DNA of 64,000 nt, taken from Chaenocephalus aceratus. Lineage: Eukaryota > Chordata > Actinopteri > Perciformes > Channichthyidae. This document shows positions 56,601-64,000 of the stretch, piece by piece; positions within the stretch are counted from its first letter, which is position 1; every line of letters begins with the position of its first letter. Location of the stretch: contig CM043788.1 in assembly GCA_023974075.1 (NCBI GenBank), forward strand, positions 21,436,996 to 21,500,995, given 5' to 3'. The notes beneath the pieces were generated by a model. It was not told the origin of the DNA and did not search any database. It was given only the letters and a program-made list of their open reading frames with translations. The translations under genes were made by a program, and so were the position numbers.

Positions 56601-58087
56601 TTAGCAGTATAGCACTGGCCTCATGTGAGTGGGGGAAGGGGAGGGGAACACTCAACACATGTGCAGATATAAACCACACTGCTTGGAGACTGAGTTCAAT
56701 AACAATTAAACCATACGACTTGTAGTCTGGCTTCAATAAAAATGTAACCAGCCAAGGCCAGTTCACAACATCTGGAGTTGAACCTCACTGTTGCATGATC
56801 AACACAACTCCTAAATAACATTACAATATATATTTCTCACAGTGAGCTCGCCATCCAATGCCCAACAAATTATCATCTCTCCATGTCCAATCTAGGTGGA
56901 ATAATCCATTATTATGTTCAATTTGAATCAAACTTTAACCTGCATGTACCACTCAGCAAAACCTATTCTTACTTTCCCTCAACGTTACTGTATGCAATTA
57001 ATTCCTCTGAAATATAAGTAAAATTCTCAGTAAATGACGAATAACACAAAATTCACATTTATTTAAATATCTACGACACATTGATCTATTAATTTTCAAT
57101 GTTATTCACTCCTTTTTTTTTTAAATTCAACGCTCAGCAGCCATTTTTTAGGCATTTTTGAGAAGAAGCGCAAGCAGTCACACTCCGGGCTGCTGCACAG
57201 CAATTAGAGGAAAGCTGTGAAGAAAAAGGGGGGCTTTCTCGAACCCATGGTATCCTTCCAGTATGACTTCGCATTTCTTTATCTGACTTTTCTCCCTTAT
57301 CTATTAGTAATTATTCACAGAAAATTATTCCCTGTACAGTCTATCCAGCTTTTATGGTGCGATGCTTATTTCAACAGATAATGCGACCTTAGAATGCGCT
57401 TCGACACGGCTTTTCAGCGATGTGACATTCTCATGGAGCCGAAACCCAGGTCAACAGAATCCTTTATCGTCACGTTTAGCCTTCTAGATTAACCCCACAG
57501 AACAAGAGAACGAGATTCCGTTCGTTTCAAAATGGCTTTTTGAAATTTGCGTATCTACCCTTGGATTTGTACTTATAATGCAACTGCAGCTTCCTATGAG
57601 ACTGAAAAGCATTATTCTGTTTTGTTCTGGATGGAATCTTTTAGGAAACCACTGAACTTCCCCGATGGGCTAGCCGTATTGATTTCTGAAAAAACCCACG
57701 GGGCCTTTCACCTTCGTCTTACAGTCCTCATCGCTTCACGTGTAGCTAACGAGTCAGTCGTATGATTCTGAAAAATCCACGAGGTTTCTAACCGTTGCTT
57801 TATTAATCTTATTAGTTAGTTTGTTACCTACCTATGCTAAAATATGCATTGCATTCTTTACCGTAAATGACACCTGGAAATATCTTTGACAACTCTAAAA
57901 TTTTGCTTGAGCCAATTACAGACCTTCGATAGAAACAGGCGTCCATTTTACCTTTCAGTTGGATCCATAGTTGTCAGAGATTATTCCAGGCATCTCCCTC
58001 CGTCCGCTGGTTGCTAGTGTTTTCCTCTGAAAAAAAACACTCATGTCGTCACGTCGGCACGTCGTCACGTCACCACATCGGCACGTC
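53662..58087. other. LTR element internal region, right part
   Basis: 4.4 kb AT-rich, no ORF above about 110 codons and no retroviral or retrotransposon protein motif seen on either strand. Short cgtcacgtcggcacgtc-type direct repeats lie at 58030-58096 just before the primer-binding-site candidate. Confidence 0.6.
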
Positions 58088-58105
58088 ATCACGTCGGGGT
58101 CACCA
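58088..58105 (-). promoter_or_regulatory. primer binding site candidate
   Basis: On the minus strand, three bases after the LTR end (CCAACA-gaa), the sequence starts TGGTGACCCCGACGTGAT. A TGG start matches the CCA 3' end of a tRNA, as required for minus-strand priming. I cannot assign the tRNA with certainty. Confidence 0.6.
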
Positions 58106-58108
58106 TTC

Positions 58109-58892
58109 TGTTGGAGTAGATATCTCTTCTCCACGCCGATCCTATGAGTTTGCTTTAAAAGAAGGAACACTCAAAACAACCAGGACGAGGGTTAAACAAT
58201 AATCTGTTTTAATTATAAAAGGTAATAATGCAATACAATATAATACATTACCATACAATATAATATAAAGTAATGTATGGAGTACTCCTGCCCTGGTTCA
58301 CGTGCTGCTTAGACCCTTCGGTCTTGGCAGCCCGAGAAGAGAGAGCGAACCCAAGGCCGAACAGGCTTTCATACCAAAACAAACAGGAGGGGTTGGGTCA
58401 GCTGCTCATCTTTTCAGGTCATCTCATTGGGCGATACAAAAGATGCTGTGTCACAGTGAATCAGCGCATGCCAGCAGAGAACCAAACAGTTTCAGTTTGA
58501 AGCAAAACATATCTTATCATGTAGCTTATCACACAATAGTCATATGTTTTTCTTTATGAAAACCATACTTGTTGGGAATGTATCAGTCATCATCTCATGA
58601 CCTCCTCAGGACCAGCTAACCAACAGAGCTTTAACTGTCCTCATACCCCCAGGCTCTCTCTGAACTTCCATCCACCCGAAGTCAGCTCACCCAGAATCAG
58701 AAGGACCATTGTCTCTCTAATTGTGTGTGACCCAATTGTCTCCTGCTCTTTAGAAGTCTTGAAATGAACGCACATACATTTCTCTCATTAACTAACACTT
58801 AACATCCCATATATCAGGTGACATACAAATGAATATAACAGAATTACGCTGTATTAAACTTTTTGCCATAATACTTTACATCAATTTCCACA
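58109..58892 (-). repeat. 5' LTR (right copy)
   Basis: Starts tgttggagtagatatctc and ends tcaatttccaca; followed by atac (58893-58896), matching the atac at 45137-45140. Contains a small extra block (gtactcct, about 58281) absent from the left LTR. Confidence 0.93.
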
Positions 58893-58896
58893 ATAC

Positions 58897-59760
58897 GTGT
58901 TTGTGTGTGTTTCCCGGGGAAAACACTCACGAGAAACACCGGCTGTTGTTAAGCCTTCTGTGACGTCAAATTACTCCGTTCTCCGCCTGTAATTATGCCG
59001 TTACAAGCTTCAAAGTTGTATTTATCATCTGAATTTGCCGAAAACAAGTTTAATATTCTTAATTCCAAGACTTTGTTTATGTCAAGTTGTGATCTGGTTT
59101 GTTTGATTGACTCCTGCCTAAACTTGAAAATGGCTTGATTATTTCCAAAAGGACACATGGGACAACTCAGACTTGAATCTTTCCTCTTTATTTGAGTGAT
59201 GGCAGATTCCTTTTTGCTTAATTCAGCCTCTTGTTAGCCTCTTGATGCATCATTTAGTCATTTAGGTTGAAAACCTTTAACACAAAACATACCTTCATTC
59301 ATTTTAGGCAAACACACATTTCAATAAAAAAACATGCCATCCTTTAACAAGCACTTTCATTTCTGCTCCATAATCAAGTTACAATTAAACCTAACATCTA
59401 ATCAAAAGTAAATGCATCTCAACAAAGTAAATTATATTCCAGCATCTTACAATATAGCTTCTTACTTCATAAGACTAGAAATAATAATACATGTAATCAA
59501 ACATGGTTAAAACAGACTAATACATCCACAAATATTCACCAGCAGCGTCTTTGGTCGAATCCTCTCCTCTCTCACAGCGAATTGTTTGTCCTCTGCTGAG
59601 AGTCTTCAAAAAATCATTTATTGTATGATTTTGGAAATAAAAGTATCATATTCTGAAAGCCAAGACTTTGTTTATTTAAAATCAAACAAAACACCCGAAC
59701 CCCGAAAAACTATTTTTTTACACAAATCCACGTTTATTTTGAAATGAGCTGTTGCGACTT
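58897..59760. other. intergenic, nothing recognised
   Basis: AT-rich; no coding signature and no repeat ends recognised. Confidence 0.5.
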
Positions 59761-60146
59761 CCGACTGATTTCGATAGAGCGGGTCACATATGTGTAATTC
59801 GTGGTACAATTCAAACGGGATCAAAAGATAACTTTTCTCTCGCCATTGACTTCATTACATTGCATTTCGCTGACGCTTTTATCCAAAGCGACTTACAGTA
59901 AGTACATTCGGCCAGGAAGATACAACCTTGAAGAAAACAGAATCATATAAGTACATCAGGTTTCATAGAGCCAAACATTTCAAGTGCTACTCATCTGGCT
60001 ATAGATAAGCCAGTCCTTTATTAGTATATACTGTAAGTGCTCTGTTAGCAGTTCTTTGTTAGTAATTCTATCGCTCGAAGTGGATTCGAAAGAGATGAGT
60101 TTTCAGTCTGCGCCGGAAGATGTGCAAGCTATCTGCTGTCCTGATT

Positions 60147-60967
60147 TCAATGGGGATAGCAAACCCACGCTGATGGGAACTTGGGTCCCCCTCGCAGCGA
60201 GAGTGCAGCGAGCCGTTTGGCTGATGCAGAGCGGAGTGCACGTGCTGGGGTGTACAGTTTAACCATGTCCTGGATGTAGGAAGGGCCAGATCCATTCACA
60301 GCATGGTACGCAAGTACCATTGTTTTGAAGTGGATTCTAGCAGTTACTGGAAGCCAGTGATGTGAGTGGAGGAGCGGGGTGGTGTGGGAACATTTTGGAA
60401 GGTTGAAGACCAGACGAGCCGCTGCATTCTGGATGAGCTGCAGAGGTCGGATGGCACATGCAGGTAGACCAGCCAGGAGGGAGTTACAGTAGTCTAGGCG
60501 TGAGGTGACGAGAGCCTGGACCAGAACCTGTGTTGCTTTCTGGGTCAGCTGGGGACGTATCCTCCTGATGTTGCAAAGTGTGTATCTGCAGCAGCGGGTT
60601 GTAGCAGCGATGTTTGCAGTGAAGGACAGTTTGTTATCTAGGGTCACACCCAGATTCCTTGCAGTCTGAGTCAGGGAAACAACAAAGGTGCCGATGTTGA
60701 TTGTTAGGTCAAGAGTGGGACAATCTTTTCCCGGAAGGAAAAGCAGTTCAGTATTGCCAAGGTTGAGCTTGAGGTGATGAGCAGACTTCCACTGAGAGAT
60801 GTCAGCTAGACAAGCAGAGATGCGTGCGAAGACCTGGGTCTCTGAGCGGTGAAAGGACAGAATTAGTTGGGTGTCATCAGCGTAGCTGTGGTATGAAAAA
60901 CCATGACTGATCCGAGCGAGTTTGTGTACAAGGAGAAGAGGAGGGGACCAAGAACAGAGCCCTGAGG
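60147..60967 (-). pseudogene. L2 copy 2 ORF2: RT palm and C-terminal region
   Basis: Minus strand: [20 protein letters not shown] (RT YADD), [50 protein letters not shown] and [20 protein letters not shown]. Nearly collinear with copy 1 but with fewer breaks. Upstream of 60967 the frame runs into the hAT MITE, so the first approximately 40 apparent residues are not L2. Confidence 0.88.
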
Positions 60968-61668
60968 CAGGCCCGGACTGGCCATCGGGAGGACCGGGAG
61001 GTTTCCCGATGGCCTGGCTTGCTAAGTGGCCTGCTGGCCTGAGGAATTTTTTTTTTATTGTGAACGCAACGCTGCTCAAATGTGGGTCTGACTCTGCCTC
61101 ACAGAGGGTGACTGGCTGTCTACATGATGTGGCCTGCCGACATGGCCACTTTCATACGGTGAGGCTGGTTCAGGAGCACAGACACACTCACAACTATAAA
61201 TGAACCAAAAACAAATAAATAAACAAGTTTCAATGTTTTTTCATATTGGATATGGTATGTTATTGGTTATGGCCATGTTCTTATGATTTTATGATTATTT
61301 AAATGTATACAGTTCTGTTTCATATGGGTGTAGTCTCTTTATTTCCCCCTCAAAATGCACCAGATTGATTGCATTTAAGTCCAACATTTAAAAACAAATC
61401 TTACCGGGGGAGCATGCCCCCGGACCCCCCTAGAGGATTTGAGGTCCACCCCCACTAAAAATATGTTCACATAGGTTCCTAAATAGATTTGCAAATGTTT
61501 TTAAATAGTAACCCATGTCCATATGTGTATTTTTTTGTAGTAGATTTAGAGGGCTATCACTATGGCCGTAAAAGTTGACAAATAAATGGCAAAATGGCAC
61601 AAAAAACTGGTAGTGGCCTGGCTGGGTGTATAATTCCCGGCCTGACTTATTGTCCCAGTCCGGCCCTG
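60968..61668. mobile_element. non-autonomous hAT element in L2 copy 2
   Basis: Begins CAGGCCCGGACTGGCCATC and ends GTCCCAGTCCGGCCCTG, inverted repeats; perfect 8-bp duplication ccctgagg at 60960-60967 and 61669-61676. L2 copy 1 has the empty site (gagccctgagggactcctg at about 12550). 701 bp, no transposase. Inside, aaatcttaccgggggagcat...ggacccccctagagg matches 41025-41060 inverted. Confidence 0.93.
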
Positions 61669-61882
61669 CCCTGAGGGACCCCTGTAGTTAATTGAGGGTT
61701 GGACTCGGACCCTCTCCAAGTTACCCTGTAGGTACTGTCTTTGAGGTATGAGGTGAGGAGGGAAAGTGCAGAGCCTGAAACTCCAAGTTATTGGAGAGTG
61801 CGAAGGAGGATCTGATGGTTCACCGTGTCGAACTTCAATACATAATTTTTCCGAAATAAGGTCCCATGGAGGTCCACAATAT

Positions 61883-62755
61883 TTTAATGTTTTCAAATAT
61901 ATATTTTTTTAATATCTTAGGCCCTCAGAGAGGGCCTAGAGGGCCCTGACGGCTCACCACTGATCAAACTATAGATCCTACACATCCACTGGACGTGGAT
62001 TCTAAAAGTACAATATACACTTCTCGCTAGAAATCAAATCAAAAAGCATTTTAATGGCCAAACTATTCTACAATTTAGGATTTTCCAGAGAGGTTTATAT
62101 GTGAATATACGACCCTTTGGAGTGTTTACAATCAACGGGAGCATCAGCCCATATGCTGCAAATTGTTGTTTCCTACACGACCACTAGAGATGCTAAACTT
62201 TAAAACGTGACTATAGGTCGTAATAAGCTGCTGAACAATCGACCTATTTGGCCGTTATTTGGAGGAGGACAGGCTGGAACATACATGCTGGGGAAAGCGT
62301 TCCATTGGTTGAAAAATGTGACTCATACATGTAGATCACCATAGATGCAAAATATAAAAAAACATGACTATTTGAGCATAAAAAAAGAGTTTTTGCTAAG
62401 GATTTATATTTTAAATCTCCATGATGATCAATAAGTAACATACATCATGTATTGCCTAATATTTATTAACGAGACTGCATCAAAACATGAACTATTGTGA
62501 AGGCATGACACATGTAGCAGAAGAAGCAGGAAAACTATGGTAGTTTAGGAAGAGTTGTGCTTTGTTTTTATGTTGATACACTTTTGGTGCAATAGGTTAT
62601 CAAATTTCCTGAATCAATGTTTAACTTCTCAGTTTAAGAGAAGATACTGTACACCTTAATTAATCACGAAAATGTAACCGTTTGAATAAAAATAATGATA
62701 CAGAAAAGAGAAAACATGAATTAGCTTCATTGGCTTTAACACAGATATGAGTGGA
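61883..62755. other. intergenic with a hAT end fragment
   Basis: 61918-61972 reads aggccctcagagagggccta...gacggctcaccactg, the inverted counterpart of the hAT end at 28468. The rest is AT-rich with no coding signature. Confidence 0.55.
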
Positions 62756-63086
62756 GTCTGATGCTTGTATTGCTGTACTGCAGTTTGACCACGTGGGGTC
62801 ACTGTCCCGTCACAGAAGCCACCATGCCGGCTTTGATGGGGGCTAACATTCAGTCTGGGTCAGGTGGAACAGAACCGGTGATTGGTTTACGATCCGCCAT
62901 GCTGTCTCCTGATTGGTCAGAGAGGTGTGAGAGGCGAGAGAGCCCAGCGCCAGCTGCAGTGTATCTGCTCCAGTCCCCGCTGACTGCCGGTGCAGCATAC
63001 ACACACTGAGGGCTGCGATGTGACTGTTTACAAGAGGAATACAGCGTGTTTCTGTGGGATTTTCTCTCTACTGTCAGCCGGATAAT

Positions 63087-63179
63087 GCGAGAGTACAGGC
63101 GGGGAGTCATGTTGGCCATGCGGGCCACTTGTGTTGCGGTTCTTCTCTGTGTGCTGAGTTCGGTGTGCGCAGTCGAAGG
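63087..63179 (+). CDS. first coding exon of a secreted or membrane protein, unidentified
   Basis: ATG at 63087 opens MREYRRGVMLAMRATCVAVL, LCVLSSVCAVEG before the donor GAA G|gtaggt at 63180. A basic N-terminus, a hydrophobic core (ATCVAVLLCVLSSVCA) and a small residue before VE form a textbook signal peptide with predicted cleavage after SVCA. Internal ATGs at 63111 and 63120 could also serve as starts. The upstream 300 bp are moderately GC-rich, as expected for a 5' UTR/promoter. Downstream exons are outside the window or not recognised, so the gene cannot be named. Confidence 0.6.
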
Positions 63180-64000
63180 TAGGTGTGCTAAATGTTTCAC
63201 TGTTCATTTAGGCTAATTGTGATTCAAGCTGCCCCACTGCTAACAACCATTGTTCTAATAGTCTCACAGTTTAACTTTTTGTAGACCAACATAAACTTAT
63301 TTTGTCATTTGTCAGGTGCTTCAGTATTTATCAGTACGTTTTCTTTTTAGGGGGGCATTAATATGAAGGCTAATTTTCGACAGTAAAGGTATGCAATGTG
63401 TCATATATTATTTGTTTTGCTGCTGCTCTACCAATAGGCTATGTTGTTAAGTCTACTGTAGAATACACATTTGTATTTACACCTAGATTTATACCATCAT
63501 CATTATAAAATCGTCTTGAGAGGAATAATATGTATGCAACTAAACACCAAGCATGAAATAGCATAATAATGTTTATTTTATTTTCATTTTTTAATCATAG
63601 TGAGTGATGTTATAGGCTTCAATTACATCAGGGATTCACCCCTATCCAATATCTTATGATGTGTATTCTCTTTCTCTGTGTCATATATTGTGTGGTGTTT
63701 AGTGCCAAACATCACTGTGTTTCTTCCTCTCCAGTGCACTGTGATGGCGCTATTAAATCCCCCCCTGCTGCTCACCTGGAGCAGCAACGTGAATCATAAT
63801 TATAGCTCACAGGTGCTCAGTTACTCCATGTAGCTGCACCCCAACATAACCTTCTGCTGCCCCCCCCTCTGCCTCCCTTTAAGGCATCATCTCCCCCTGC
63901 TTTTTGGCAAACATCACCTTTTGCCTCTTTTGTTGCCCGTCTACAAGTATGATCTCCTGCTACATCTCCCGAGCATTCCCAGCTGATTCTCCTGCTGCTT
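63180..64000. other. first intron of the signal-peptide gene, possible short exon at 63735
   Basis: Intron-like AT-rich sequence. At 63735 an acceptor (cctctccag|tgcactg) would continue phase 1 as VHCDGAIKSPPAAHLEQQR and reach TAA after about 22 codons. This may be an alternative terminal exon or chance. The end of the window is C/T-rich. Confidence 0.3.

Larger units (their letters stand above)
45141..58892 (-). mobile_element. LTR retrotransposon without recognisable gag/pol (LARD-like)
   Basis: Direct terminal repeats of 774 and 784 bp (45141-45914 and 58109-58892), a 4-bp target duplication atac, LTR ends TG...CA, a minus-strand polypurine tract next to the left LTR and a TGG-initiated primer-binding-site candidate next to the right LTR, all placing the element on the minus strand. 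The internal region without the inserted LINE is about 6.3 kb and shows no gag, protease, RT, RNase H, integrase or envelope signature in any frame. It would depend on enzymes supplied by another element. Confidence 0.85.
59855..61831 (-). mobile_element. L2-type LINE copy 2, 5' truncated
   Basis: Flanked by acttca (59849-59854 and 61832-61837), a short target duplication inside the dispersed repeat. Nearly the same sequence as 11411-12700 (L2 copy 1) with the 3' motif cttttatccaaagcgactta. It is interrupted by a hAT MITE at 60968-61668 and ends at the RT region (gttcaccgtgtcga). Confidence 0.88.
59762..61882 (-). repeat. dispersed repeat, copy 3, split by an L2 LINE
   Basis: 59762-59854 (gtgtaattcgtggtacaatt ... 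cattgacttca) and 61832-61882 (acttcaatacataatttttc ... ggtcccatggaggtcca) are together the reverse complement of 10450-10580. The L2 sits between them. Confidence 0.82.

Noticed and set aside
45141..58892. Endogenous retrovirus with envelope
   Set aside because: LTR, primer and purine-tract signals are present, but no gag, pol or env signature is seen, so only a non-coding LTR element is claimed.
60147..61079. 310-codon minus-strand ORF as a single gene
   Set aside because: The N-terminal stretch comes from the hAT MITE at 60968-61668; the rest is L2 ORF2. The fusion is a by-product of nested insertion.

Overview
The window is nuclear DNA of a teleost fish, most likely a spiny-rayed (acanthomorph) species. 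This rests on an intron-rich vertebrate glypican gene and on teleost-type repeats: L2-, L1/Tx1- and CR1-like LINEs, hAT families, a TTAA-inserting element, tRNA-derived SINEs and long CA/GATA microsatellites. I see no prokaryotic, plasmid or viral gene organisation. The species cannot be named from the sequence.

Layout. (i) 1-21331 holds the 3' eight coding exons of a plus-strand glypican gene, gpc1-like, running from the middle of the N-lobe to the GPI signal and stop codon. Its first exons lie left of the window. Its introns are swollen by transposons: a 4-kb hAT with a second hAT inside it, a foldback element, an L2 LINE split by a CR1-like LINE with a PHD-finger ORF1, and a 5'-truncated L1/Tx1 LINE with target duplications. 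Two adjacent exons (17388-17523 and 17950-18079) carry frame breaks while the other six are clean. (ii) 21332-23700 is the glypican 3' flank with no recognised gene. (iii) 23700-29560 is a hAT-dominated block. (iv) 29640-40671 is a nest of two L2-type LINEs: a minus-strand copy split around a plus-strand copy, each interrupted again, by a TTAA element and by a 3.25-kb foldback element. (v) 40770-44530 contains hAT fragments and a hAT > SINE > hAT nest. (vi) 45141-58892 is one 13.75-kb LTR retrotransposon on the minus strand, with no recognisable gag/pol, into which a nearly intact 5.9-kb L1/Tx1 LINE has inserted. (vii) 59760-61885 is a small repeat split by an L2 LINE that is itself split by a hAT MITE. 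(viii) 63087-63179 is the likely first coding exon (signal peptide) of an unidentified plus-strand secreted or membrane protein.

Most of the sequence is therefore mobile DNA in nested layers, and many insertions can be ordered because the target-site duplications and interrupted reading frames are still legible. The items most worth following up are the glypican frame breaks, the coding-free LTR element, and the foldback family, which is present in at least three places. I found no evidence for a new enzymatic or defence system. The novelty, if any, is in the repeat families and in the state of the glypican copy.
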